Shown in pieces: positions 18,317 to 27,983 of a DNA stretch of 63,545 nt. Every line of letters begins with the position of its first letter. Positions within the stretch are counted from its first letter, which is position 1. Under the pieces are notes generated by a model, which searched no databases, was not told where the DNA came from, and saw only the letters and a list, made by a program, of their open reading frames with translations. This stretch comes from Myroides sp. N17-2 (GTDB lineage: Bacteria > Bacteroidota > Bacteroidia > Flavobacteriales > Flavobacteriaceae). The position numbers and the translations under genes were made by a program. The DNA lies in assembly GCF_002286775.1 (NCBI RefSeq), contig NZ_NSGJ01000029.1:1-63545 (forward strand). The letters run 5' to 3'.

Positions 18317-18641
18317 TTTTCAATTCAAATTAGGTGAATATTCATTTATAATATCTAAAGATACAAAAAGTGTACCTATGCTATAAAGCTGACATTAGCT
18401 AAGTGACAAAAAAAAAGTAGAATATAAAAGTAAGTAAGGCTTTTTTTTATAAAAAAGTGCTAATAAAGAGAATGGTTGACAGAGTGAGAATTATTTAAAA
18501 TTGTTTTCTGCGATTTTATGATATTAAAAAACAAAAAGTTAAATAATCAAATTAAATACTTGTATAATTAGATGGGAAAAACCTATAAAAACCGTATATT
18601 AGCGCGTTTAATAATTTGACAATTTTTAATTTTATATACAT
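18317..18641. other. Divergent intergenic region between clpC and gyrA
   Basis: 325 bp, very AT-rich, presumably carrying both promoters. I find no exact TAnnTTTG box, no repeat and no RNA gene. Confidence 0.5.
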
Positions 18642-21170
18642 ATGTCTGAAGGAGAAAAGTTGATTCCTATTAACATTGAGGAGCAAATGAAATCAGCATA
18701 CATTGATTATTCAATGTCTGTAATTGTATCGAGAGCGCTTCCTGATGTTAGAGATGGATTAAAACCTGTTCATCGAAGAGTATTATTCGGAATGTATGAG
18801 CTTGGCGTGATGTCTAATAGAGCACATAAAAAGTCAGCGAGAATTGTAGGGGAAGTTCTTGGTAAGTATCACCCACACGGAGATAGTTCTGTGTATGACG
18901 CGATGGTACGTATGGCTCAGGATTGGAGTATGCGTTACTTACTAGTGGATGGACAAGGTAACTTCGGATCTGTAGATGGTGATAGCCCTGCAGCGATGCG
19001 TTACACTGAGGCAAGAATGAAAAAGTTATCTGAAGATATTCTTGCTGATATAGATAAAGAAACAGTTGACTTCCAGTTGAACTTTGATGATACGTTGGAA
19101 GAGCCTAAAGTAATGCCTACTAGAATACCTACTTTATTAGTGAATGGAGCTTCTGGTATTGCTGTTGGTATGGCTACTAATATGGCACCACATAACTTAA
19201 CTGAGGTTATAGATGGAACATTAGCTTATATTGATAATAATGATATTACGATAGATGAGTTAATGAACTATATCAAGGCTCCAGATTTCCCTACGGGAGG
19301 AATTATTTATGGATACGAAGGGGTGCGTGAAGCATTTAAAACTGGTAGAGGACGTGTAGTAATGCGTGCTAAAGCTAACTTCGAGGAAGTAGATGGTAGA
19401 GAGTCAATCATCGTTACAGAAATTCCTTTCCAAGTTAATAAAGCAGAGATGATTAAGAAGACTGCTGAAGCTATTAACGAGAAGAAAATCGAAGGTATCG
19501 CTACTATCCGTGATGAATCTGATAGAAATGGTATGCGTATCGTATACGTGTTAAAACGTGATGCTGTACCGAACATTGTATTAAATACACTTTATAAATA
19601 TACTCAACTACAGTCTTCATTCAGCGTTAATAACATTGCGTTAGTTAACGGAAGACCTCAGATGCTAGATTTAAAAGAATTAATCTATCACTTCGTAGAG
19701 CACAGACATGATGTAGTAACTCGTAGAACTCAATACGAATTAAGAAAAGCAGAAGAGAGAGCGCATATATTAGAGGGGTTAATCATTGCTTCTGATAATA
19801 TCGATGAAGTTATTCGTTTAATCCGTGCATCTAATAATGCAGATGAGGCTAGAAATAAATTAATCGAAGCATTTAAATTATCTGAGATTCAAGCTCGTGC
19901 AATTGTTGAGATGCGTTTACGTCAGTTAACAGGACTAGAGCAAGATAAACTACGTGCTGAGTATGATGAAATTATGAAATTAATTACTCATTTAAGAGAG
20001 TTATTAGCTAGTAAAGAGCTAAGAATGGACTTAATTAAAGAGGAATTAGTAGAAATAAGAACAAAATATGGTGATGAGCGTCGTTCTATAATAGAATATG
20101 CTGGTGGTGATGTAAGTATCACTGACTTAATAGCAGATGAGCAAGTAGTGATTACTATTTCTCACGCTGGATATATTAAGCGTACACCATTATCAGAATA
20201 CAAAACTCAGAATAGAGGTGGAGTAGGACAGAAGTCTGCTGGAACAAGAGATCAAGATTTCTTAGAGCATATGTACGTGGCTACTAATCACCAATATATG
20301 TTATTCTTTACTCAAAAAGGTAAGTGTTTCTGGATGAGAGTTTACGAAATACCAGAAGGTACTAAAACAAGTAAAGGACGCGCTATTCAGAACTTGATTA
20401 ATATCGAGAATGACGATAAAGTGAAAGCATTTATTTGTACTCAAGATCTTAAAGATGAAGAGTATATCAATAATCACTTCGTGATTATGGCTACTAAACA
20501 AGGACAGGTTAAGAAAACTCCTTTAGAGCAGTATTCTCGTCCTCGTCAGAATGGTATTAATGCAATTACGATTAAGGAAGATGATGAACTATTAGAAGCA
20601 AAATTAACTGATGGTAAGAGTAAGGTGTTAATCGCATTACGCTCTGGTAAGTTAGTTCGTTTTGATGAAGAGAAAACTCGTCCAATGGGTAGAACTGCAT
20701 CAGGAGTAAGAGGTATAACTCTTGCAAGTGATAAGGATGAAGTAATCGGAATGGTATCTGTAAGTGATCTTGAAAGTGAAATCTTAGTGGTATCTGAGAA
20801 CGGATACGGTAAGCGTTCTTCTTTAGATGAATATCGTGAGACTAACCGTGGAGGTAAAGGTGTTAAGACAATGAATATTACTGATAAAACAGGATTATTA
20901 GTGTCTATTAATGCTGTAACTGATGCAGATGACTTAATGATTATTAATAAATCAGGATTGACTATTCGTATGATGATTTCTGATTTACGTGTTATGGGAC
21001 GTGCAACTCAAGGAGTTCGTCTAATTAACATTAAAGGAACTGACTCTATCGCTGCAGTATGTAAAGTAATGCGTGAGGATGAAGAAGAAATGATAGATGG
21101 TGAAATGATTGAAGGAGATGTTGATAATATCATTGATATAGAAGACCAAACAAACGATGATTTAGAATAG
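18642..21170 (+). CDS. gyrA: DNA gyrase subunit A
   Basis: 842 residues. The breakage-reunion domain carries the catalytic tyrosine Y121 ([10 protein letters not shown]), and the C-terminal domain has the gyrase wrapping beta-pinwheel with [10 protein letters not shown] (GyrA-box-like). The quinolone-determining region reads [15 protein letters not shown] with S82 and D86 at the positions of E. coli S83 and D87, so the common resistance substitutions are absent. It ends in an acidic tail. Together with GyrB (elsewhere) it introduces negative supercoils. A TPR gene follows after 24 bp. Confidence 0.97.
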   Translation: MSEGEKLIPINIEEQMKSAYIDYSMSVIVSRALPDVRDGLKPVHRRVLFGMYELGVMSNRAHKKSARIVGEVLGKYHPHGDSSVYDAMVRMAQDWSMRYLLVDGQGNFGSVDGDSPAAMRYTEARMKKLSEDILADIDKETVDFQLNFDDTLEEPKVMPTRIPTLLVNGASGIAVGMATNMAPHNLTEVIDGTLAYIDNNDITIDELMNYIKAPDFPTGGIIYGYEGVREAFKTGRGRVVMRAKANFEEVDGRESIIVTEIPFQVNKAEMIKKTAEAINEKKIEGIATIRDESDRNGMRIVYVLKRDAVPNIVLNTLYKYTQLQSSFSVNNIALVNGRPQMLDLKELIYHFVEHRHDVVTRRTQYELRKAEERAHILEGLIIASDNIDEVIRLIRASNNADEARNKLIEAFKLSEIQARAIVEMRLRQLTGLEQDKLRAEYDEIMKLITHLRELLASKELRMDLIKEELVEIRTKYGDERRSIIEYAGGDVSITDLIADEQVVITISHAGYIKRTPLSEYKTQNRGGVGQKSAGTRDQDFLEHMYVATNHQYMLFFTQKGKCFWMRVYEIPEGTKTSKGRAIQNLINIENDDKVKAFICTQDLKDEEYINNHFVIMATKQGQVKKTPLEQYSRPRQNGINAITIKEDDELLEAKLTDGKSKVLIALRSGKLVRFDEEKTRPMGRTASGVRGITLASDKDEVIGMVSVSDLESEILVVSENGYGKRSSLDEYRETNRGGKGVKTMNITDKTGLLVSINAVTDADDLMIINKSGLTIRMMISDLRVMGRATQGVRLINIKGTDSIAAVCKVMREDEEEMIDGEMIEGDVDNIIDIEDQTNDDLE

Positions 21171-21194
21171 TAACAAACAACATACTATACCATT

Positions 21195-22469
21195 ATGAAT
21201 AAAGGATATGTTTATTTATTGTCAGCTTTGATGTTTTCAGGGTTGACTATGGCTCAAAAAAAGGAGCTTAAAGATGCTGAGAAAGCTGTAAAAAAAGGTA
21301 ATGTAACAGAAGCAACTGCTGCGTTAAAAGCAGTAGAAGCTGTATTAGACAATGCTAGTAATGCTGAGAAAGCTCAGTTTTACGCATTGAAAAATACATT
21401 AGCTTTTGGACAAGTTGAAAAAGATATTGATGTAGATAATAACGTTGATGTTATTATTTCTTCATTCAAAAAAGTAAATGAGTTCGAGCCTAATAAAGCT
21501 AGTAAAGTTGTTAAGCAAGCTCAAGAAGAAGTAAATACTGTTGCTGGAAAAGTAGTAGCTAAAGCTATTGAAGACAACGGTTCTGCTAACTATAAAGGAG
21601 CTACTAGACGCTTTAGTCAAGCATATGAGTTAAACCCTAAGGATACAGTGTATTTATACTATGCTGCATCTACAGCGATTAACTCTAAAGATTATGCTGA
21701 TGCAGTAGAGAAATATAAAAAATTAGTAGAGATAGGATACAACGGAAGTGAGTCTTATTATACAGCAGTAGAAAAAGCTTCTGGTCAAGTACAAAGTTTT
21801 GGTAAAGATTCTAAAATGCGTGACCTAATGGTAAAACAAGGTACACACACAGATCCTAAGTTTGTAAAAGAGGATTCTAAGCGTCCTGAGATACTTAAGA
21901 ACTTAGTTTTAATCTATAATCAAGAAGGAAAAACTGCTGAAGCAGAGAAAACTATTGTTGAAGCTAGAAAAGCTAACCCGGATGATATCAACTTGTTATT
22001 AACTCAAATGGACATTTATTTAAAGTCTAACAATATGGGTAAATACGAGGAGTTAGCAAAAGAAGCTTTATTAAAGAATCCTAATGATGATGTATTATTA
22101 TACAACTTAGGGGTGACTAGTTTTGACGCTGGACGTTTTGATGATGCTCGTAAATACTACGAACAAGCTATCCGTATCAACCCTAAATCAGAGAATGCTT
22201 ATTTAAATATGGCTTTCTTAAAATTACAACCAGACCAAGAGTTGACTAATAAAATGAATAGTTTAGGTCTTTCTCCTGCGGATAATAAGAAGTATGAAGC
22301 TTATAAAAAAGAAAAGCACGCTATCTATAATGATGCGATGAATGACTTAGAAAAAGTTATCGCTATCAATCCTAATAACGAAGCTGCTGTTAGTACTTTG
22401 AGAAACATTTATCGTGCATTAGAGATGAACGACAAATTAAAAGCATTAGACGCTAAAGCTGGAAAGTAA
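21195..22469 (+). CDS. Secreted tetratricopeptide-repeat protein
   Basis: 424 residues with an N-terminal signal peptide (about 1-20, ending SGLTMAQ). Several TPR units follow, the clearest being DDVLLYNLGVTSFDAGRFDDA and the next about 35 residues. Probably periplasmic. It sits 24 bp behind gyrA and ends at a strong terminator, so the two may be co-transcribed. The binding partner is unknown. Confidence 0.8.
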   Translation: MNKGYVYLLSALMFSGLTMAQKKELKDAEKAVKKGNVTEATAALKAVEAVLDNASNAEKAQFYALKNTLAFGQVEKDIDVDNNVDVIISSFKKVNEFEPNKASKVVKQAQEEVNTVAGKVVAKAIEDNGSANYKGATRRFSQAYELNPKDTVYLYYAASTAINSKDYADAVEKYKKLVEIGYNGSESYYTAVEKASGQVQSFGKDSKMRDLMVKQGTHTDPKFVKEDSKRPEILKNLVLIYNQEGKTAEAEKTIVEARKANPDDINLLLTQMDIYLKSNNMGKYEELAKEALLKNPNDDVLLYNLGVTSFDAGRFDDARKYYEQAIRINPKSENAYLNMAFLKLQPDQELTNKMNSLGLSPADNKKYEAYKKEKHAIYNDAMNDLEKVIAINPNNEAAVSTLRNIYRALEMNDKLKALDAKAGK

Positions 22470-22484
22470 TAGCTTATGATAATT

Positions 22485-22523
22485 AAAAAAGCGGGGTAAT
22501 CATTACGATTACCCCGCTTTTTA
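22485..22523. terminator. Bidirectional terminator
   Basis: AGCGGGGTAAT (22490-22500) / ATTACCCCGCT (22508-22518), flanked by A- and T-runs, so it can serve the TPR gene and the convergent DUF349 gene. Confidence 0.9.
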
Positions 22524-22542
22524 TTTATACTATTTAGATGTA

Positions 22543-24435
22543 CTAGTTGTCTAAGTTTCTTATTTGAGTCAATTTATCTTCCCAAATCTTCAAGTCATCT
22601 TTTTGTTTTTCTATACTTTTTCTAACCTCTTTAACGAAAGGATTGTCATCTGATGGGTTGTGAATATAAGCTAGATTGTTCTCTAATTGGATTACAGCAG
22701 AGTTTATTTCTTCTATTTTGCGATGAATAAATACAGCTTCATTCTGTAGTTTTCGCTTATCATTAGTCTCAAGTATAGATTCAAGTCTGTTGTTAAATTT
22801 AACAGCTTCTGTTTCTCTTTTACTTAAGCTAAGTTTATCAAATAAAACATCTAATATCTTATTAAACTTACCTTCTATAAATCTTTTATTTACAGGTACA
22901 GCTCCTATAGACTTCCAGTTATTTATATGGTTTTTAATTTCACCTAGGTCAGTTTTGTGATCTCCTGATAGTTGAAAACCTTTTAATAAATCAAGATATT
23001 CTTTCTTTCTATTATAAGCATCTACTTCTACTTCATTCTCTTTGTTTTTGATAGCATGGAAGCGATCAAAATAAGAATTACAAGCTTCTTTAAAGTCTGC
23101 CCAAAGCTGATCAGAGTATTTACGTGGTACGTGACCTATTATTTTCCAGTCATCCTGTATTTTTTTCATAATAGGAGTAACCTTAGCATAATCATCACTA
23201 TCCTTAAGTTCCTGTGCTCTCTTAATTAGAGCAAGTTTCTTAGCGTAGTTGTCTTGTTGCTCTTTCTTTAACTCTTTGTAGTAAGCGTTTTTATTGCTGT
23301 TGAAGTTTCTAGTAGCTAGCTTAAAAAGGTTCCAAACCTCTTCATTGTTTTCCGCAGGTACTTTACCAATAGAGAAGAAGCGCTGTCTTAATTCTTCTAC
23401 TTTAGCAATTTCTTTTTGCCATTGGTTATGATTAGCTACTTTTTGTTTAGACAACAGGTCTATTTCGCTTATTATAGAGACTTTTAAAGCTAGATTTTCT
23501 CTTTCAACACTTCTTAGTTGATCAAATAATAATTCTCGCTTATCGTGAAGCTGTTTAGTTATTTCACTAAACTGATCCCATATCTTTTCTCTAATCTCTC
23601 TATCTACAGGTCCTATCTCTTCTTTCCATATTCTGTGGAATGTCTGTAGTTCTCTGAAAGATTTAATTACATCAGGGTTATCAAGTAACTCTTCTGCTCT
23701 TGCGATAAGTTTCAGTTTTTGATCTAGGTTATATTTAAAGTCTAGATCTCTTGATTCTCTATCTAAGTGTAGTTGATCATAGAATCTTTCTACATGAAAA
23801 TGATAGTTGTTCCAAACGTGATTGTATTTATCTTTTGGTATTGGCCCAGCTGCTTTCCACTCATCTCTAAGCTCGCCAAGTTGTTTTAAAGCGTCTCCAT
23901 TGTTTTCGCTATTATCTATGAGTTGTTTTAATTTCTCAATGATAGATAAGCGTTTTTCAAGGTTAACGTTTAGATTATTTTGAAGTTGCTTAAAATATGC
24001 ATTTTTGGCAACTCTAAATTCTTCATAGTTATGATCAAACTCAGTCTTAATCGGCAGATTATACTGGAAGTCTGAATCATTTGCATCAGGGTTTTCTTCA
24101 AAGAAAGCATCTTTCTTTTCGTCTATTAAATCACTGTATTTACGATAGAATTCTTTTTTGATTTCTTCTACGTGATCTTTGATAGCAGTTACCTTGTGAT
24201 GTTTAATTAGCTTGTGAAGTTCTTTAGTTAGTTTTTCCAGATCTAACTTTTCATAATTGACTGTTGGGATGTTAGTATCTTGTAAAGATTCTAAATCCTC
24301 ACCTTCTGCAGCATTTGATGCGGTAATAGAATCAAGAGCTTTTTCTTTATCAGTTGGGACAACCGCGTCTGAATTTGATTCCGGTTTTTGTCCATCTGCT
24401 AGCTCATGCAGGTTATCATTCTTTTGTTCTAACAT
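22543..24435 (-). CDS. DUF349 domain-containing protein
   Basis: 630 residues, highly charged and helical, built of several DUF349 repeats. The recurring pattern is a lysine-rich helix, then W with an I/V-G-x-V/I-P turn (WKAAGPIPKDKYNHVWNNY, WKIIGHVPRKYSDQLWADF, WKSIGAVPVNKRF). The N-terminal 60 residues are acidic and low in complexity. No signal peptide is seen, so it is cytoplasmic. The family is common in Bacteroidota; its function is unknown. It is its own transcription unit after aroE. Confidence 0.85.
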   Translation of the reverse strand: MLEQKNDNLHELADGQKPESNSDAVVPTDKEKALDSITASNAAEGEDLESLQDTNIPTVNYEKLDLEKLTKELHKLIKHHKVTAIKDHVEEIKKEFYRKYSDLIDEKKDAFFEENPDANDSDFQYNLPIKTEFDHNYEEFRVAKNAYFKQLQNNLNVNLEKRLSIIEKLKQLIDNSENNGDALKQLGELRDEWKAAGPIPKDKYNHVWNNYHFHVERFYDQLHLDRESRDLDFKYNLDQKLKLIARAEELLDNPDVIKSFRELQTFHRIWKEEIGPVDREIREKIWDQFSEITKQLHDKRELLFDQLRSVERENLALKVSIISEIDLLSKQKVANHNQWQKEIAKVEELRQRFFSIGKVPAENNEEVWNLFKLATRNFNSNKNAYYKELKKEQQDNYAKKLALIKRAQELKDSDDYAKVTPIMKKIQDDWKIIGHVPRKYSDQLWADFKEACNSYFDRFHAIKNKENEVEVDAYNRKKEYLDLLKGFQLSGDHKTDLGEIKNHINNWKSIGAVPVNKRFIEGKFNKILDVLFDKLSLSKRETEAVKFNNRLESILETNDKRKLQNEAVFIHRKIEEINSAVIQLENNLAYIHNPSDDNPFVKEVRKSIEKQKDDLKIWEDKLTQIRNLDN

Positions 24436-24567
24436 GTTTGAAAAGTATTTATTTAAACAATATGTAGTAAAGCTTGATTATATATCATGCTCTCTCAAAT
24501 TTAATAAAAAATAATGAATAATTCGTACTTTAATTTAGCTAGTGTCTAAGAAATCAATTATTTACTA

Positions 24568-25320
24568 TTAATCACCTACAAATGGCTTATTCCAAATTTT
24601 ATATGCCTTTTCAGCTTGAAGCACTAACATTTCATAACCATTCTTAACTTTCGCTCCTTTTAATTTAGCAGCTTTCATAAGCGCTGTCTCCTCTGGATTG
24701 TAAATAAGGTCATATACAATATGTCTTTCAGATAGATATTCAACAGCAACTTCTGGCATTAGATCTACGTTGGGGAAGGTTCCCACAGGAGTAGTATTAA
24801 TTATCAGCGTGTATTTAGCCATGATTTCTTCAGTCAGTTCCGAGTAGAGTAAGGTATTGGCATCTTTGGTTCTACTGACAAATGTATATTTTAATCCTAG
24901 CTTCTTTAGAGCATACTCAATAGCCTTACTTGCTCCTCCAGTACCAAGTATTAATGCTCTTTTATGGTGAAACTTTAGTAGTGGTTTTAAAGAATAGTAG
25001 AAACCATACCAATCCGTATTGTAACCTTTTAGTTTACCCGATTTAGTTATTTGGATAGTATTTACAGCTCCTATAGCCTTTGCTTTTTTAGAAAGAGAGT
25101 CTAGGTAAGGAATAATTGATTGCTTATATGGAATAGTCACATTAAGGCCTCTAAGGTTTTTCTGTGATTCCAACAGATCACCAAATTCACTGATAGATTG
25201 TAAATCAAAGTTTACATACTCGCTATTCTTGTTTTTTAGTTTCTCGAATTTCTCTGCAAAATAGGCACGTGAGAAAGAGTAATCTATATTTTTACCTATT
25301 AATCCGTAGCGTTTATCCAT
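24568..25320 (-). CDS. aroE: Shikimate dehydrogenase
   Basis: 250 residues; NADPH-dependent reduction of 3-dehydroshikimate in aromatic amino acid synthesis. The substrate domain has NVTIPYKQ with the catalytic lysine, and AIGAVNTI. The cofactor domain has the glycine-rich LILGTGGASKAI. The C-terminus GYEMLVLQAEKAYKIW is typical. A short but complete form. It is preceded by the terminator of the upstream TPR gene, so it probably has its own promoter. Confidence 0.93.
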   Translation of the reverse strand: MDKRYGLIGKNIDYSFSRAYFAEKFEKLKNKNSEYVNFDLQSISEFGDLLESQKNLRGLNVTIPYKQSIIPYLDSLSKKAKAIGAVNTIQITKSGKLKGYNTDWYGFYYSLKPLLKFHHKRALILGTGGASKAIEYALKKLGLKYTFVSRTKDANTLLYSELTEEIMAKYTLIINTTPVGTFPNVDLMPEVAVEYLSERHIVYDLIYNPEETALMKAAKLKGAKVKNGYEMLVLQAEKAYKIWNKPFVGD

Positions 25321-25330
25321 ATTTTTAGTT

Positions 25331-25363
25331 ATAAAAAAAAGCTATTCAATTGAATAGCTTTTT
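25331..25363 (-). terminator. Terminator between the TPR gene and aroE
   Basis: Perfect 22-bp palindrome (25339-25360, AAGCTATTCAA and its complement) flanked by A- and T-runs, just behind the stop of the minus-strand TPR gene. Confidence 0.8.
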
Positions 25364-25366
25364 TAT

Positions 25367-26758
25367 TTATTTATGATTCTTAATAATACTCTGTACTATC
25401 GGGTTCTCCCATTGATTAGGGAAGTAAGTTTCTATCAGTGTTCTCTTTTCAAAGTCTTTATTTAACCCACTAATTAAATACTCTGTCCCTTTATCTATAT
25501 CGTGAAGAGTAAAGTATATAACGGCTAATCTATAATCTATATCGGCTTCATTGGCATGGAAGTTAGCTATCTGTAATAACTTCTCTATTGCTTTCTCAAA
25601 GTCACCTAATAAATACAATACATCAGCCCATCCTGTCCAATGCTCTACAATGTCGCTACCAAGCTCAGCAGCAACTTTATATCCACGTTCAGCTTCTTCA
25701 AAATTAAACAATGTTTTGTTTAATATAGCATGTCTAATCCAGTATTTTTCATTGAATTCGTCTATTTGCAATGCTTTTTGTAAATAGAATAGTGCTTTAT
25801 CATAATTAGACTCTAAGATACATAGATCTGTAAGTGCTATCCACCCCTTATCTAGCATAGGATCTTCGTGTACTGCTTTTTTATAATATTGGTACGCTTG
25901 AGGGAAGTTGTTTAAGCTTTCATAACAGCTACCTATGCGCATCAATACATATGAAGTAGGATCATCTAGTTCAAGAGTAATCATATAGTTCTCTATCGCT
26001 TCCTTAAACTTGTTTAATTTCTCTTGTGTCTTGCCTTTTTCAACATAGGCACCTATAAATTCTTCATCTATTAAAGTAGCATAGTCAAATGCCCACTCAG
26101 CTTTTTCATAATTTTTAATAGCGAAGTACTGTCTTCCTAATTGATGCCAAGCAATCTCGCTATAAGGAGCTTTATCTATAAAGTTATTTAAGAAATCTAT
26201 AGCCTCGTCATGTTCACTTAAAAAATCAAAACAGTATACCACATTATATAGTGCAGACTGATCTTCGTCGTCATGCTCTAAACATAGTATAAAGTTATCT
26301 CTAGCTAATTCTATATTGTCTAATAATAGATATTCCATTCCTAATAAGGAATAGACATCTGATAGATCTTCTGTTAATGTTAAAGCTTTTTGTAGTGATA
26401 CAATAGCATCTTCGTGTCTTCCTTTTTTAGAATACACAGTTGCACGTTGAATAAAGACTTCTTCATTCTCCGGATCAATACTTTCTATTTCGTTAAGTAA
26501 GCGATCTGCCGCTTCTAACTTGTTTTGGAATATTAATAATTCTACTTCCACTAGTTTTAAACCAATAGAGTTAGGATGTTGTTCTAATCCAAGTTTAAGC
26601 GCTTTATTCGCTAAGTTTAGCTTTCCAGAATCGAGGTAGTGTAGAATGATATTCTCAAATTCTTCTGAATCAAAAAATAGAACCTTATTGGTTTTTAACA
26701 TTGATTCAAAACGAGATAGAGATAATTTGTATTCTTCTTCTTCGTTATCTAAATGCAT
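25367..26758 (-). CDS. Cytoplasmic tetratricopeptide-repeat protein
   Basis: 463 residues made almost wholly of TPR units of about 34 residues (for example AEWAFDYATLIDEEFIGAYV and the ones before and after it). There is no signal peptide and the composition is acidic. It lies 27 bp behind the aminotransferase gene in an OstA-like / aminotransferase / TPR operon conserved in Flavobacteriia as far as I recall. It probably acts as a protein-interaction scaffold; the partner is unknown. Confidence 0.85.
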   Translation of the reverse strand: MHLDNEEEEYKLSLSRFESMLKTNKVLFFDSEEFENIILHYLDSGKLNLANKALKLGLEQHPNSIGLKLVEVELLIFQNKLEAADRLLNEIESIDPENEEVFIQRATVYSKKGRHEDAIVSLQKALTLTEDLSDVYSLLGMEYLLLDNIELARDNFILCLEHDDEDQSALYNVVYCFDFLSEHDEAIDFLNNFIDKAPYSEIAWHQLGRQYFAIKNYEKAEWAFDYATLIDEEFIGAYVEKGKTQEKLNKFKEAIENYMITLELDDPTSYVLMRIGSCYESLNNFPQAYQYYKKAVHEDPMLDKGWIALTDLCILESNYDKALFYLQKALQIDEFNEKYWIRHAILNKTLFNFEEAERGYKVAAELGSDIVEHWTGWADVLYLLGDFEKAIEKLLQIANFHANEADIDYRLAVIYFTLHDIDKGTEYLISGLNKDFEKRTLIETYFPNQWENPIVQSIIKNHK

Positions 26759-26785
26759 ATTTGTTTAAATTGATTATGTAGGATA

Positions 26786-27979
26786 TTATAATCCTAATTC
26801 TTTTTGTACTTCATTTAGTGCTTCAATAATGATAGCACATCCTTCTTTTATTTCTTCTTCTGATATCGTTAGAGGAGGAGTGATTCTGATAGCTTTTCCT
26901 TCGAATAATAACCAGAATAAGATTAATCCTTTCTCTTGACACTTCATTATTACGCTATTCGTAATATCAGCGCTCTTAGTCATTGGGGCGATCATTAATC
27001 CACGTCCTCTGATTTCTTCTATTAATGGATGAACTAATAGCTCTCTGAATAATTGTTCCTTGACAAGAGTCTGTTCCATTATATCTGTTTCTACTAGCTC
27101 TTTTAACGTAGCTAAACTAGCCGCAGCGATAACTGGGTGCCCTCCGAACGTAGTAATATGCCCAAACTTAGGATTGTCATAAAGTAAATCCATGTGTGCA
27201 TCACTTGCTGTAAATGCACCTACTGGCATTCCTCCACCCATTCCTTTACCCATAACGATAATGTCGGGTACTACATCATAGTTTTGAAAACCAAATAGTT
27301 TACCTGTTCTTCCGAATCCAGGCTGTATCTCATCTACGATCATTAAGGCTCCTACCTCTGTACATCTCTCTTTTACTTTAGTTAAGAAACCATCAAAAGG
27401 CTCTACAAAACCAGCTCCACCTTGAATAGTTTCTAAGATGATACCTGCAGTTTTATTAGTTATCTTTTGTAAGTCCTCAACACAGTTAAAGTGGATGAAA
27501 TCTACATCAGGTAGTAATGGTCTGAATGCGCGTTTTCTCTCTTCGAATCCCATCACACTCATTGATCCCATTGTATTACCATGGTACGCATTAAAACAAG
27601 AGATTAACTGACTTCTACCCGTTACTCTTCTCGCTAATTTTAAAGCACCTTCTGTAGCCTCTGTACCTGAGTTAACTAAGTAAGTCTTGTTAAGAGGAGC
27701 AGGGATATTCTCTGCTAATATTCTACAGAATTCTACAGCAGGATCTTGAATATACTCTCCATATACCATTACGTGAGAATATTTATCAAGTTGATCTTTT
27801 ATCGCTTGATTAACCCTTGGATGTTGATGTCCTAAGGTACATGCTGATACTCCTGCTACAAAGTCTAAGTATGCTTTATTATTTGTATCATATATGTATG
27901 AACCCTTAGCATATGCTACTTGCATTGCTAATGGATTAGGTGATGTCTGTGCTTGGTATTTATAAAAATCTTCTTTCAT
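26786..27979 (-). CDS. Class III pyridoxal-phosphate aminotransferase (acetylornithine/ornithine type)
   Basis: 397 residues. The PLP lysine is K245 in VMGKGMGGGMPVGAF; SGTEATEGALKLARR (104-118) and VDEIQPGFGRTG (215-226) are the other class III signatures. The family includes ArgD, ornithine and 4-aminobutyrate aminotransferases; the substrate cannot be fixed by eye. With no arg genes nearby and its place between OstA-like and TPR genes, a role outside arginine synthesis is possible. The gap to the upstream gene is only 4 bp. Confidence 0.88.
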   Translation of the reverse strand: MKEDFYKYQAQTSPNPLAMQVAYAKGSYIYDTNNKAYLDFVAGVSACTLGHQHPRVNQAIKDQLDKYSHVMVYGEYIQDPAVEFCRILAENIPAPLNKTYLVNSGTEATEGALKLARRVTGRSQLISCFNAYHGNTMGSMSVMGFEERKRAFRPLLPDVDFIHFNCVEDLQKITNKTAGIILETIQGGAGFVEPFDGFLTKVKERCTEVGALMIVDEIQPGFGRTGKLFGFQNYDVVPDIIVMGKGMGGGMPVGAFTASDAHMDLLYDNPKFGHITTFGGHPVIAAASLATLKELVETDIMEQTLVKEQLFRELLVHPLIEEIRGRGLMIAPMTKSADITNSVIMKCQEKGLILFWLLFEGKAIRITPPLTISEEEIKEGCAIIIEALNEVQKELGL

Positions 27980-27983
27980 TACA

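Noticed and set aside
18814..19576. Reverse-strand open frames inside gyrA
   Set aside because: They are antisense to a highly conserved gene and show no protein-family features; similar shadow frames in clpC, metK, spoT and others were rejected for the same reason.
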